Source: Oceanospirillaceae bacterium
GTDB taxonomy: Bacteria > Pseudomonadota > Gammaproteobacteria > Pseudomonadales > Balneatricaceae
Direction of reading: 5' to 3'
Assembly: GCA_013373085.1 (NCBI GenBank)
Contig: JABXIM010000067.1
Location: 1 to 40,543, forward strand
Length of the DNA: 40,543 nucleotides
The notes beneath the pieces were generated by a model. The model did not search any database. It had not been told where the DNA came from and saw nothing but the letters and a program-made list of their open reading frames with translations. Position numbers and translations under genes: made by a program. Position 1 is the first letter of the stretch; the number at the start of each line of letters is the position of its first letter. Shown piece after piece: positions 17,908 through 26,863 of this stretch.

Positions 17908-17948
17908 GCCGACACCCATCGATCTGTACTGCGATCGATATGACGGGG
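17908..17948 (+). repeat. Palindromic dispersed repeat, copy 3
   Basis: GCCGACACC, ATCGATCTG, ACTGCGATCGATAT and GACGGGG match copy 1 (2153-2192) at nearly all positions. As in the 1.9-2.4 kb gap, it follows a GTAGG(T/A)TGGGT module and is followed by a CGCTAACCCATCCTCCG-like end (18000-18018; compare 2374-2394), so the modules travel together. Confidence 0.7.
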
Positions 17949-18066
17949 CAGTGCGCGATGTCCAAATAATATCGGCCACGTTGAATACGCTGCGAGGCAC
18001 CGCTAACCCATCCTCCGTCTTATTTTCATGTGACAGCATGGCTGCCTTTCCGGATAATGCCGCTCC

Positions 18067-20196
18067 ATGATGGATGAAGCGCTCAGGGTTCTAAAAGAGG
18101 TTTTCGGCTACGACCAGTTCCGCGCGCCGCAGGACGAAGTGATCCGGCGGCTGGTGGGCGGGCAGGACGTGCTGGTGGTGATGCCCACCGGTGGCGGCAA
18201 GTCGCTGTGCTATCAGCTGCCGGCGTTGCTGCGCCCCGGAACTGCGGTGGTGGTGTCGCCTCTGATCGCGCTGATGCAGGATCAGGTCAGCGCGCTGTCG
18301 CAGTGGGGAATCCGGGCCGGCTGCCTGAACTCGGCGCTGCCATTCGAGGAACTGGCGGAAACCGAGCAGGCATTGCGCCGCGGCGAGCTCGATCTCTTGT
18401 ACATCGCGCCGGAGCGGTTGCTGCAACCGAGAACGCTGGGGCTGCTGACTCACTGCCGCCTGGCGCTCTTCGCCATCGACGAGGCGCACTGCGTGTCCCA
18501 GTGGGGGCACGATTTCCGTCCCGAATATCTGCAACTGAGCCGTCTTGCCGAGTCGTTCCCGGGTGTGCCGCGCATTGCCCTGACAGCGACGGCCGACGGC
18601 CGCACCCAGCAGGAGATTGTCGAGCGGCTGGCGCTGGCGGATGCCGCGCGTTTCATCCAGGGATTCGACCGCCCCAATATCCGTTACCGCATTGGCCAGA
18701 AAGATCGCGCCCGCGAGCAATTGCTGCGTTTTCTGCAGGATGAGCATCCGCAGGATGCCGGTGTGGTCTATTGCCTGTCGCGAAAACGGGTCGAGGAAAC
18801 CGCGGCCTGGCTCAGCGAGAAAGGATTCAACGCCTTGCCTTATCATGCTGGCCTGCCGGCCGAGCTGCGGGCGCATCACCAGCACCGCTTTCTGACCGAA
18901 GAAGGGCTGGTGATGGTGGCGACCATCGCTTTCGGCATGGGCATCGACAAGCCCAATGTCCGCTTCGTCGCTCACCTGGACCTGCCAAAAAGCGTTGAAG
19001 CCTACTATCAGGAAACCGGCCGTGCCGGCCGCGACGGTCAGCCGGCGGATGCCTGGATGGTCTACGGTCTGCAGGACGTCATCTTCCTGCGCCAGATGCT
19101 GGAGAGTTCACAGGCGCCGGAGCTGCAGAAACAGATTGAGCGGCAGAAGCTCGAGGCCATGCTGGGACTGTGCGAAATCACCAGCTGTCGGCGGCAGACG
19201 CTGCTGGCCTATTTCGGCGAATCCGATCACCAGCCCTGTGGCAACTGTGACACCTGTCTCGAGCCGGTGCCGGTCTGGGATGGCACCGAGGCGGCGCGCA
19301 AGGCGTTGTCGGCAGTGTATCGCAGCGGGCAGCGTTTCGGCGTCAATCACGTCATCGACATTCTGCTCGGCCAGACCGGGGACAAGGTGCGGGAGCGGGG
19401 GCATGATCGCCTCAGCACCTTCGGTATCGGCAAGGAACTGGATCGCAACGAGTGGCGGTCGGTGTTCCGCCAGCTGGTGGCGCGGGGATACCTAGGGGTT
19501 GATCCCCAGGGCCACGGCGTGCTGCACCTGACCGAGCGCTGCCGCGCACTGCTGCGTGGCGAAGAGACCCTCGAGCTGCGACGCGACGCACGAAAGGCCA
19601 GCACCAAACAGGGCCGTTTCAGCCGCGGTACGGCGCCGCAGTCAAAACTGGACGCCGCGGATTACGCGCTCTGGAACGACCTGCGCGCCGCGCGAAAAGC
19701 GCTCGCCGAAGAGCAGGACGTGCCGCCATACGTGATTTTCCATGACGCCACCCTGATGGAAATGGTGATGCATCGGCCGCTGAACGACGCCCAGTTACGC
19801 CGACTCAACGGCGTCGGCGAACGCAAGCTTGCGCTGTATGGCGACCGCTTCCTGGAGGTAATCGAGGAACACGTCCGCGGTGGCGAGACGCAGTCGTCGC
19901 AGGCGCACGAGTCCATCGCTTTGTTCCGCGCGGGTATGGAGGTGACGCAGGTCGCGCGCCAGCTAAAGCTGTCGGTCAACGCCATCTACGGCCACCTGGC
20001 GCAGGGCATCGCCCAACGCGAACTGGGTTTGTCCGAGGTGGTCGAGCTGCCGGATGCGGAGCTGCGCCATATCGAGGAGACGATCCGCGAATGCGAGGCC
20101 GAGTCGGGTGGCGCGCTGAAGCCGGTACAGGAGGCGCTCGGAGGTGCCTACGAGATCGGTCTGCTGCGCTGCATCAAGGTGGCGATGGATCTGTAG
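18067..20196 (+). CDS. recQ: ATP-dependent DNA helicase RecQ
   Basis: This 709-residue 3'-5' DNA helicase is for recombination and replication-fork repair. Motif 0/I appear as [33 protein letters not shown] (Walker A near residues 39-46). The DEAH box is [20 protein letters not shown] (138-141) with the RecQ-specific aromatic-rich loop. Motif VI is [12 protein letters not shown]. The RQC zinc site is [17 protein letters not shown]...CGNCDTC (~369-398), followed by a winged helix, an HRDC domain ([31 protein letters not shown]) and a C-terminal helix-turn-helix segment ([29 protein letters not shown]). The last ~100 residues are longer than E. coli RecQ (609). Start 18067 or the next Met at 18070. 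Confidence 0.96.
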   Translation: MMDEALRVLKEVFGYDQFRAPQDEVIRRLVGGQDVLVVMPTGGGKSLCYQLPALLRPGTAVVVSPLIALMQDQVSALSQWGIRAGCLNSALPFEELAETEQALRRGELDLLYIAPERLLQPRTLGLLTHCRLALFAIDEAHCVSQWGHDFRPEYLQLSRLAESFPGVPRIALTATADGRTQQEIVERLALADAARFIQGFDRPNIRYRIGQKDRAREQLLRFLQDEHPQDAGVVYCLSRKRVEETAAWLSEKGFNALPYHAGLPAELRAHHQHRFLTEEGLVMVATIAFGMGIDKPNVRFVAHLDLPKSVEAYYQETGRAGRDGQPADAWMVYGLQDVIFLRQMLESSQAPELQKQIERQKLEAMLGLCEITSCRRQTLLAYFGESDHQPCGNCDTCLEPVPVWDGTEAARKALSAVYRSGQRFGVNHVIDILLGQTGDKVRERGHDRLSTFGIGKELDRNEWRSVFRQLVARGYLGVDPQGHGVLHLTERCRALLRGEETLELRRDARKASTKQGRFSRGTAPQSKLDAADYALWNDLRAARKALAEEQDVPPYVIFHDATLMEMVMHRPLNDAQLRRLNGVGERKLALYGDRFLEVIEEHVRGGETQSSQAHESIALFRAGMEVTQVARQLKLSVNAIYGHLAQGIAQRELGLSEVVELPDAELRHIEETIRECEAESGGALKPVQEALGGAYEIGLLRCIKVAMDL

Positions 20197-20282
20197 CGCC
20201 GCCCCCAAACCTACCCGGCCCGGTGACAGGATGCTGGCACATTCGTCTAGAATAAACGAAATTCCGCCGATCCTGACCGCCG

Positions 20283-21119
20283 ATGCTCAATGCCCGTACG
20301 TTTCGTAACCTGCGTATTCTGATCCTGCTGCTGATCCTGCTGGTGGTGGCTCTCAACAGCTGGCTGTCGAAAATTCGCACCACCGACTGGCAGGAGCCGC
20401 TCTGGGTCCTGGTCTATCCGCTCAGTGGCGATGGGCTGCCCGATACCCAGACCTATATCGACAGCCTGGCGCCGGATACCTTTGCCGCCATCGAGGTCTT
20501 CTTCGCCCGCGAAGCGGCCCGCTACGGCGCCGGCAGCGGCATCGACGACCCGGTTTTCGTACAGCTGGCCCCCCAGGTGTTGTCGACGCCGCCGGCGCTG
20601 CCGCACAATCCCTCGCTGTTCGACAACATCCGCTGGAGCCTGTCGATGCGTTGGTGGGCCTGGCGCAACGACACCTGGCAGGGGCCTGCCCCCGATATCC
20701 GGATATTCATGCGCTACTATTCGCCCGAGAACCGCGACCGGCTGGCCCACTCGCTCGGATTGCAGAAAGGTCTGATCGGTCTGGTCAATGCCTTCGCCAG
20801 TGAAAGCCAGCAGGGGCAGAACAATGTTGTCGCCGCCCACGAGCTGCTGCATACGCTCGGCGCCAGCGACAAGTACGACCTCGATACCGGATTGCCGCTC
20901 TGGCCTGAAGGCTACGCGGAGCCCGACCGGGTACCGCGGTATCCGCAGCGCCTGGCCGAGATCATGGGCGGGCGGCTGCCTATTTCGAACGGCTGGGCAT
21001 TGATTCCGCCGGGCCTCGGCGAGGTGGTCGTCGGACCGGCCACGGCGCGGGAAATCAACTGGCCGGATTCTGCGCCATTACCGCCGAATGCCAAGGTGCT
21101 GGCAGGCGACGGTATCTGA
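20283..21119 (+). CDS. Membrane-anchored metzincin-like putative zinc peptidase
   Basis: The 278-residue protein has one N-terminal membrane anchor (ILILLLILLVVAL, residues 12-24) and a ~250-residue domain predicted to lie in the periplasm. Residues 186-196 read HELLHTLGASD, i.e. HExxHxxGxxD: His186 and His190 with Glu187 as catalytic base and Asp196 in the position of the third zinc ligand, an arrangement known for snapalysin-type metzincins, where Asp replaces the usual His. About 30 residues later AEIMGG supplies a Met that could form the Met-turn. Trp-rich regions (WSLSMRWWAWRNDTW) precede the motif. I recognise no named family; activity and substrate are unknown. It lies between recQ and ttcA with independent spacing. 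Confidence 0.75.
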   Translation: MLNARTFRNLRILILLLILLVVALNSWLSKIRTTDWQEPLWVLVYPLSGDGLPDTQTYIDSLAPDTFAAIEVFFAREAARYGAGSGIDDPVFVQLAPQVLSTPPALPHNPSLFDNIRWSLSMRWWAWRNDTWQGPAPDIRIFMRYYSPENRDRLAHSLGLQKGLIGLVNAFASESQQGQNNVVAAHELLHTLGASDKYDLDTGLPLWPEGYAEPDRVPRYPQRLAEIMGGRLPISNGWALIPPGLGEVVVGPATAREINWPDSAPLPPNAKVLAGDGI

Positions 21120-21157
21120 TGCCACTGCGAATGGCTGCGAAACGACCAGGCATTCGC

Positions 21158-21163
21158 TATAAT
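21158..21163 (+). promoter_or_regulatory. -10 element upstream of ttcA
   Basis: A perfect TATAAT lies 38 bp before the ttcA start. No good -35 is found at 16-18 bp, so this is a partial promoter call. Confidence 0.4.
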
Positions 21164-21200
21164 CGCCGCCTCTTTTGACACTGCCAGCCGAAACCGACCA

Positions 21201-22133
21201 ATGAGCGATATCCAGTACCACGAACCCATCACTGCCACCCCTGACGACCCGTCCGGCGCTGCCGACGCCGACGCGAGCCTGGAGCGCAAGCGCAAGGTCC
21301 GGCTCAACAAGCTGCAGAAGCGGCTGCGCCGCGAGATGGGGCGGGCGATCGAGGACTTCAACATGATTGAAGAGGGCGATCGGGTGATGGTTTGTCTGTC
21401 CGGCGGCAAGGATTCCTATACCATGCTGGATATCCTGCTCAATCTGCAGAAGAGCGCGCCGGTCCGTTTCGAGCTGGTGGCGGTCAACCTGGACCAGAAA
21501 CAGCCCGGCTTCCCCGAACATATCCTGCCGGCGTACCTGGAATCGGTCGGGGTGCCGTTCCATATCGTCGAGCGCGATACCTACTCCATCGTCAAGTCGG
21601 TGGTGCCCGAGGGCAAGACCACCTGCGGCCTCTGCTCGCGTCTGCGCCGGGGCAGTCTCTATGGTTTCGCCGACGAGATCGGCGCCAACAAGATCGCCCT
21701 TGGCCACCATCGCGACGATATCCTCGAGACTTTTTTCCTCAACATGTTCTATGGCGGCAAGCTCAAGGCGATGCCGCCCAAGCTGGTCTCCGACGACGGC
21801 AAGAACATGGTGATCCGACCGCTGGCTTATTCGCGCGAGAAAGACATCGCCGCCTACAGTGAGTTGAAAGGCTTCCCGATCATTCCGTGCAATCTCTGCG
21901 GCTCGCAGGAGAATTTGCAGCGACAGGTGATCAAGGAGATGCTGCAGGGCTGGGACCGTACCCATCCGGGACGCATCGAAACCATGTTCCGTTCGCTGCA
22001 GCACGTCGTGCCCAGCCACCTCGCCGATACGCAGTTGTTCGATTTCGCGGGCCTGGAACTGGGTTTTGCGCACGGCATCCGTGATGAAGACCTGGCGCCG
22101 GTGAGCGATCGCATCGATATTCTGTCACTCTGA
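21201..22133 (+). CDS. ttcA: tRNA 2-thiocytidine(32) biosynthesis protein TtcA
   Basis: The 310-residue enzyme thiolates cytidine 32 in the anticodon loop of certain tRNAs, using ATP to activate the base and an Fe-S cluster. The PP-loop SGGKDS is at residues 67-72. Two Cys pairs hold the cluster: C142-GL-C145 and C230-NL-C233. The conserved blocks [29 protein letters not shown] and [11 protein letters not shown] are present. The N-terminal ~25 residues (Asp/Ala-rich) are a non-conserved extension. It is close in length to E. coli TtcA (311). A TATAAT lies 38 bp upstream. Confidence 0.97.
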   Translation: MSDIQYHEPITATPDDPSGAADADASLERKRKVRLNKLQKRLRREMGRAIEDFNMIEEGDRVMVCLSGGKDSYTMLDILLNLQKSAPVRFELVAVNLDQKQPGFPEHILPAYLESVGVPFHIVERDTYSIVKSVVPEGKTTCGLCSRLRRGSLYGFADEIGANKIALGHHRDDILETFFLNMFYGGKLKAMPPKLVSDDGKNMVIRPLAYSREKDIAAYSELKGFPIIPCNLCGSQENLQRQVIKEMLQGWDRTHPGRIETMFRSLQHVVPSHLADTQLFDFAGLELGFAHGIRDEDLAPVSDRIDILSL

Positions 22134-22226
22134 TCCCCAGTCCGCGCTTCACCCGGCTATCCTCATAGGAGCCTGCGAACAAGTCCCAATGAGACTTGCT
22201 CGCCGGCTACTTGGAGGAGGCCGGGG

Positions 22227-23498
22227 ATGCAGCTACTGTCGTCAAAATGGATATTTCTGGCCTGTCAGCAGATGCGCCGGCTCTGGTTCCGGGCATCGCT
22301 ATACTGCCTGGTGGCGGTCGTCACGGCGCTGCTGGCGGCTATGGTCGATGAGCGGATCCCGGGGACGCTGGCGACCCGGGTCGGCGCGGACTCGGTCGGC
22401 AACCTGCTGGGTATCCTGGCGGCCAGCATGCTGACGGTGGCTACCTTTTCCCTGTCGACGCTGGTGTCCTCCTATAGCGCGGCTGCGACCAGCGCGACGC
22501 CCCGTGCGACCCGTCTGCTGGTGGAAGATTCCGTCGCCCAGAATGCCCTGGCGACTTTCATTGGTGCCTTTCTGTTTGCCGTCGTCGGCATCATTGCCCT
22601 GAGCAGCGGTATCTACGGCAACGGCGGACGGCTGCTGCTGTTGCTCGTTACGGTCGGGGTGGTCGTGCTGGTGGTGCTGACGCTGCTACGCTGGATCGAT
22701 CAATTGTCGAACCTGGGCCGTGTCGGCGAAACCGTCCGTCGGGTCGAGACGGTAACGCGCGCGGCGCTGGAGCAACGGGCCAGCAGTCCTGCCTGCGGCG
22801 CCCGGCTGCTGGAGCGGGAGCCGCAGCAGGGCTTTGCCGTGCTGCCGCGGGACGTCGGTTACATACAGCATGTCGACCTGGGGTTCCTGCAGGCGCTCTG
22901 TGAGGAACTGGAGTGTCGTATCTGGGTGCTGGCGATGCCGGGGGATAGCGTGGAACCGACCCGGCCGATACTGAGGATATCCTGCGAGCCGGACGGCGAT
23001 ACCGCGCAGCGCCTGCGCGATGCGTTCGTCATCGGCAGCGAAAGGACCTTCGAGCAGGACCCCGGTTTCGGCTTCGTCGTGCTGGGCGAAATCGCGGCCA
23101 GGGCCCTGTCGCCGGCGGTCAACGATCCGGGTACCGCGATTGACGTGATCCAGACTGGCCTGCGGCTGCTGGTATTCTGGGCCGAAAACGGGCATAAAGA
23201 CGAAAATCCGGAAATCAGATTCCCGGACATATGGGTGCCGGGGCCATGTGAAGCACATTGGTTCGACAACCTCTATACCGCTATTGCCCGTGAGGGCGCG
23301 GCCCAGGTCGAGGTGATCGATGCGCTGCAGCAAAGCTTTTCGACCCTGAAGCGGTTGCAGGTGCAGGCATACCGTGAGCCGCTGGCGGCCCAGGCGGCAC
23401 GTGCGCTGTTATTCGCCGAGGCACGGATGACGCACCCGGACGACGTCCGGCGGGTGCGTGACAGCGCGCCATCGCCGTTTCACGATGACAAGGACTGA
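22227..23498 (+). CDS. DUF2254 family integral membrane protein
   Basis: This 423-residue protein has four hydrophobic segments in the first half (LYCLVAVVTALLAAMV, LLGILAASMLTVATFSLSTLV, ALATFIGAFLFAVVGIIAL, LLLLLVTVGVVVLVVLTLL) and a cytosolic C-terminal half. The block ASMLTVATFSLSTLVSSYSAAATSATPRATRLLVEDSVAQNALATFIGAF is the hallmark of DUF2254 proteins. The later LSPAVNDPGTAIDVIQTGLRLL is also conserved in the family. The function is unknown, with transport or channel-like roles only guessed. GGAGGAGG lies six bases before the ATG. The next gene starts 75 bp on in the same direction. Confidence 0.85.
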   Translation: MQLLSSKWIFLACQQMRRLWFRASLYCLVAVVTALLAAMVDERIPGTLATRVGADSVGNLLGILAASMLTVATFSLSTLVSSYSAAATSATPRATRLLVEDSVAQNALATFIGAFLFAVVGIIALSSGIYGNGGRLLLLLVTVGVVVLVVLTLLRWIDQLSNLGRVGETVRRVETVTRAALEQRASSPACGARLLEREPQQGFAVLPRDVGYIQHVDLGFLQALCEELECRIWVLAMPGDSVEPTRPILRISCEPDGDTAQRLRDAFVIGSERTFEQDPGFGFVVLGEIAARALSPAVNDPGTAIDVIQTGLRLLVFWAENGHKDENPEIRFPDIWVPGPCEAHWFDNLYTAIAREGAAQVEVIDALQQSFSTLKRLQVQAYREPLAAQAARALLFAEARMTHPDDVRRVRDSAPSPFHDDKD

Positions 23499-23573
23499 GG
23501 GCGTCGCCTGCCGGCGTCGCCATTTGCCCGGCTACTGCCGGTCTGACAGAGAGCGTGAGGGAGACGCTACGCC

Positions 23574-24332
23574 ATGAACGAATCACAGCTGGATAAAAGC
23601 ACTATGCTCGCCAAGGCTCGGGAAATGGAGGCCTTGCTGCTCGACTACATTGCCGGCGGGCCTGCACAGGCGCCGCATTACAAGCGCCTGCGGGACGAAC
23701 TGCTCGGCGTTGGGTCGTTGCAGTCGGTGATGCCGCAAATGCTGGGAAAATACGAGAAGCTCGACGACCTCTGGCACGCGATGAAATATCAGGTGGCAAG
23801 CAAGATCGAGCGACAGGAGCTGATCCGCAGGGAGTTCGAACCGCTGCTGGAGGCGCTGGAAGGTTCCGCTGCGCCCAAGGCGGAGGACAAAGAGTTCAAA
23901 GAGGTGACCACCGAGCAGCTGCTGAAAGGCTGGCTGCGACTGGAGCAGCAAGCGATGGAGCCGCGACGAAGGCTTGCCAACGGCGTCGGTATTCTGGTGC
24001 AGGTTTGCAGCTCGATCATCGACGTGCATTATCGTTCGGCGGAGATACGCGGCGGCAATACCGACCTTGCCGAAGTGTTCGAGATGGCCAAGGATGTGCT
24101 CTTTGCCAGCAGTGCCGAAACCGACAGGCAGATCATGATTGCCGACAGCGTGGCCGGTGCCAGTGCGCTGCTCAAATCGCTGGAGGAGATTCGCGAACAG
24201 TGCGCCCGTGGCGGCGTGCCCGAAACGGAGCAGTCGGCGCTTGCGCGTGCCGGCGCCGACCTGGCCCTCAGCTGTGCCATGTCCCTGTTGAGCTGCTGGC
24301 ACATGCTGCGAAAGCTCCACGGTTCTGAATAA
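23574..24332 (+). CDS. Helical protein of unknown function
   Basis: The 252-residue protein has no signal peptide or membrane segment. It is predicted to be almost wholly helical: an N-terminal part (AREMEALLLDYIAGG ... KYEKLDDLWHAMKYQVASKIERQELIRREFEPLLEALE), a charged linker (~residues 95-115), then a C-terminal part whose repeated hydrophobic spacing (GILVQVCSSIIDVHYRSAEI ... ALSCAMSLLSCWHML) suggests a helical bundle. No catalytic motif stands out. The ribosome site is good (GAGGGAGA). It is placed between the DUF2254 gene and the lipoprotein-epmC pair, all on the plus strand. I do not recognise the family. Confidence 0.65.
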   Translation: MNESQLDKSTMLAKAREMEALLLDYIAGGPAQAPHYKRLRDELLGVGSLQSVMPQMLGKYEKLDDLWHAMKYQVASKIERQELIRREFEPLLEALEGSAAPKAEDKEFKEVTTEQLLKGWLRLEQQAMEPRRRLANGVGILVQVCSSIIDVHYRSAEIRGGNTDLAEVFEMAKDVLFASSAETDRQIMIADSVAGASALLKSLEEIREQCARGGVPETEQSALARAGADLALSCAMSLLSCWHMLRKLHGSE

Positions 24333-24416
24333 GCCGCGCAGGCGATGCCGGTCGTCGTGACAAGCGAGGTCCGCTTGGCGATAATGGGCGCCGCCTTCTT
24401 TGATAAGCGGGTTGAG

Positions 24417-25166
24417 ATGCGGATTGAGATGTTACGAAAGGGATTGCCGATACTGATGTCGGCGCTGCTCGCAGGATGCAACAGCGCCAGCGTTCAGCCC
24501 GGAGCGGCGGCGTCGGAGCCGGTGGCAGACACCGCCGGAGCCGACGTCGAAGGAAAGTCGCCGAGCACGCAATCGGCAGCGGCAGTGCAAGCCGGCGCTG
24601 TCGCGAAAAGCGCTCCGGCTGCCGACAGCGACGACATCGTACAACGGCTGGACCAGCTTTCCGGCAGGCTGACGCTGGTGCAGGAGCAGCTGATCGAGCT
24701 CAAGGCGCAGGGCGTCGAACTGTCGCAGCAGTCCCAGCAGCTGCTGGCGCGAATGCAGATGATGAGCCGACCGGAGGCCGGCACTGATGCTTCGCCCGTG
24801 GCGGAGGCCGCAATCGATACGACGCCGGACTCGAGCCTCGACGGGCTGATCGACCAGCTTGGCATGATCGCCAACGAGCTGTCGGTGCGCGGCGCAGGAG
24901 ATGGCTATCGCCTGGCGACCAATTACACGCGCAGCGGCCAATGGGTGTTGATCCGCTACGACCGTTTCAGCGGCGAAAGCTGGCTGGCGGATCAGGGGGC
25001 CTGGCAGTCACTGCACGATCCGGCGACGCTGCCGTCATCCGACTATGAAGTGGTGCTCGAACGCGCCGACAATGACATCAAGGGGTATGTTGCCGCCCGT
25101 CTGGACCGCCGTAGTGGCGAAACCTGGTGGCTGAAGCAGGATACCTGGCAGAAATTCAATCGATGA
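24417..25166 (+). CDS. Lipoprotein with a duplicated C-terminal motif
   Basis: The frame is open from 24345, but the lipoprotein signal begins at 24417 (MRIEMLRKG...LLAGC, Cys21) or 24429. About 250 residues. After a low-complexity Ala-rich stretch comes a helical, coiled-coil-like segment (DDIVQRLDQLSGRLTLVQEQLIELKAQ) and then a beta-rich C-terminal domain. That domain contains two related units: RYDRFSGESWLADQGAWQSL and RLDRRSGETWWLKQDTWQKF, each ending in a Trp-rich turn. This suggests an outer-membrane or periplasmic protein with a tandem repeat, perhaps binding a polymer; the function is unknown. Its stop overlaps the epmC start (ATGA), so translation of the two is coupled. Confidence 0.75.
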   Translation: MRIEMLRKGLPILMSALLAGCNSASVQPGAAASEPVADTAGADVEGKSPSTQSAAAVQAGAVAKSAPAADSDDIVQRLDQLSGRLTLVQEQLIELKAQGVELSQQSQQLLARMQMMSRPEAGTDASPVAEAAIDTTPDSSLDGLIDQLGMIANELSVRGAGDGYRLATNYTRSGQWVLIRYDRFSGESWLADQGAWQSLHDPATLPSSDYEVVLERADNDIKGYVAARLDRRSGETWWLKQDTWQKFNR

Positions 25167-25705
25167 ACGAACCGCAGTACCAAGACCTGATTGCCATTTT
25201 CAACCGCCTGTTCCTGCCCACTTTCAATACCGAACTGGTGCGTGGCGACGACGAGCCAATCTACCTGCCGGCCGATGCCGATCACCCGCATCACCGGATT
25301 CTGTTCGCCCATGGTTTCTTTGCCAGTGCGTTGCACGAGATCGCGCACTGGTGCGTGGCTGGCGCCGAGCGACGTCTGTTGGTGGATTTCGGCTACTGGT
25401 ATAAGCCGGACGGTCGCAGTGCCGAAGAGCAGGCGCTGTTCGAACGGGTGGAGGTGAAGCCCCAGGCGCTGGAGTGGATCTTCTCCGAAGCCGCCGGTCA
25501 TCGTTTTCATTTCAGCGCCGACAACCTGTCTTCGGGCTTCGGGCCCAGCGAACTGTTCAGGCAGCGCGTTCAGCGCCAGGTCAAAACCTACCTGGAGGAG
25601 GGCTTGCCGGAGCGTCCGCGCATGCTGGTGGATGCCCTGCAACGCTTCTATGCCACGCCGGTACTGACCCCGGCGCGCTTTCGCCTCGACGACCAGGCCG
25701 CCTGA
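25163..25705 (+). CDS. epmC: Elongation factor P hydroxylase EpmC
   Basis: The 180-residue enzyme hydroxylates the beta-lysyl-lysine of translation factor EF-P, the last step after EpmA and EpmB. The family features are visible: the N-terminus (YQDLIAIFNRLFLPTFNTELVRG), DDEPIYLPAD, then the metal-binding HEIAH (residues 58-62) in ASALHEIAHWCVAG, and WYKPDGRSAEEQALFERVEVKPQALEW. The start at 25163 overlaps the lipoprotein stop by four bases and matches the known N-terminus; the frame extends earlier only within that gene. epmA and epmB are not in the window. Known members are largely gammaproteobacterial, which supports the taxonomic guess. Confidence 0.95.
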   Translation: MNEPQYQDLIAIFNRLFLPTFNTELVRGDDEPIYLPADADHPHHRILFAHGFFASALHEIAHWCVAGAERRLLVDFGYWYKPDGRSAEEQALFERVEVKPQALEWIFSEAAGHRFHFSADNLSSGFGPSELFRQRVQRQVKTYLEEGLPERPRMLVDALQRFYATPVLTPARFRLDDQAA

Positions 25706-25739
25706 CCGGCCTGGCCTTATAGACCCGGTCGTGACGGGG

Positions 25740-26228
25740 TTACGGCATCTTATGATGGTGTTTGTTTTCTTCGATGCGGTTTTCGACGTCCATTTCCGTC
25801 TGGGCCGACCATACCGGTGCGGTAACGATGACGGGGTCGCCGGATGAGAACTGCAGGGTCAGTTCGACGCGGTCGCCATCGACCAGCGGCTGTGTCAGAC
25901 CGATCAACATCAGATGGTCTCCGCCCGGAGCGAGCCGGTGGTCATGGTGCGCCGGTATCTCGATCCCGTCGATCCGTCGCATCTTCATGACGCCATCCTG
26001 TTCCGAGTGGGTGTGCAGCTCAACCGTTGCGGCCTTGTCGGTGCTGGCGCCGGTCAGTGTCCGGTCGTCGCCACCGGTGTTGTGCACGCGAAAAAAGGCT
26101 GCGCTGACATCGACGCCGGGGGGCGTGGCGCGCACGAATGCATCCGAAATCTCGATGTCGGCCAGGGCCGGACCGGAAAACATCAGCGCTGCCAGCAGGG
26201 GCGCGCCCAATCGTGAAAGACTGTACAT
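25740..26228 (-). CDS. PCu(A)C-type periplasmic copper chaperone
   Basis: This 162-residue protein has a Sec signal peptide (APLLAALMFSGPALA, cut near residue 23). The copper motif H-x10-M-x21-H-x-M is exact: His72, Met83, His105, Met107. Flanking residues (AFVRATPPGVDVSAAFFRVHN, GLTQPLVDGDRVELTLQF) match the family. It binds Cu(I) in the periplasm and delivers it to the CuA site of cytochrome c oxidase, usually together with Sco. The tail ENKHHHKMP is an additional His/Met metal-binding motif. It follows the Sco gene by 29 bp, consistent with one operon, and converges on epmC. Confidence 0.94.
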   Translation of the reverse strand: MYSLSRLGAPLLAALMFSGPALADIEISDAFVRATPPGVDVSAAFFRVHNTGGDDRTLTGASTDKAATVELHTHSEQDGVMKMRRIDGIEIPAHHDHRLAPGGDHLMLIGLTQPLVDGDRVELTLQFSSGDPVIVTAPVWSAQTEMDVENRIEENKHHHKMP

Positions 26229-26257
26229 ACCGAGTTCCTTTTCAGAAGTAGCGGATC

Positions 26258-26863
26258 TCAGAGCAGGCCGCGTAGCTTGGTGGCCAGCTCCTCGGGGGTA
26301 ATGCTGTGGCTCAGGACTTCATTGAGCTGTCCGTCGGCATCGATCAGGTAAAGCCGGGAACTGTGGTCAACGGCATAGCCGAGCGCCGAATTGTCGAGAT
26401 TGGCGATGCGGTAGTAGGCGCCGTATTGTTGAACGACCTGATCGATCTGAGCGCGTGTGCCGGTAAGGCCGACGAGGTTCGGGTGGAAAAAAGCACTGTA
26501 TTCGGCAAGTTTCTCGGGGCTGTCTCGATCCGGGTCGACGCTGACGAAAATGCCCCGCACCCTGGCCTGTTGCTCCATGTCGAGGCGACGGAAGCCCTGC
26601 GCCATGACCGCAAGGGATGTGGGACAGACGTCGGGGCAGGAGGCATAACCGATATACATGACCACCGGATGGCCACGGAAATCCGACAGTGATACCGGGC
26701 CCGCCGCTGACTGCAGCTGAAAATCGCCACCCAGTCGCAGGCTGTTGCCCGATGAGGTTTCGGAGGCGCCGGGGCGGAGCAGGAACGCAGCGGTCATGCC
26801 CGCCATCAGGAAAGCGGTCAGCACCAGCAGTATGCGCAGAGTCTTGAGCGGGCTACCGGTCAT
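26258..26863 (-). CDS. Sco1/SenC family copper chaperone / thiol-disulfide protein
   Basis: The 201-residue protein has an N-terminal membrane anchor (ILLVLTAFLMAGMTAAFLL) and a periplasmic thioredoxin-like domain. Cys76 and Cys80 in YIGYASCPDVCPTS and His167 in YAVDHSS are the three copper ligands of Sco. VSVDPDRDSPEKL is also family-typical. It helps mature the CuA centre of cytochrome c oxidase. Its start overlaps the stop of the upstream membrane protein gene (ATGA), and the PCu(A)C gene lies 29 bp downstream. No oxidase genes are present here. Confidence 0.95.
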   Translation of the reverse strand: MTGSPLKTLRILLVLTAFLMAGMTAAFLLRPGASETSSGNSLRLGGDFQLQSAAGPVSLSDFRGHPVVMYIGYASCPDVCPTSLAVMAQGFRRLDMEQQARVRGIFVSVDPDRDSPEKLAEYSAFFHPNLVGLTGTRAQIDQVVQQYGAYYRIANLDNSALGYAVDHSSRLYLIDADGQLNEVLSHSITPEELATKLRGLL

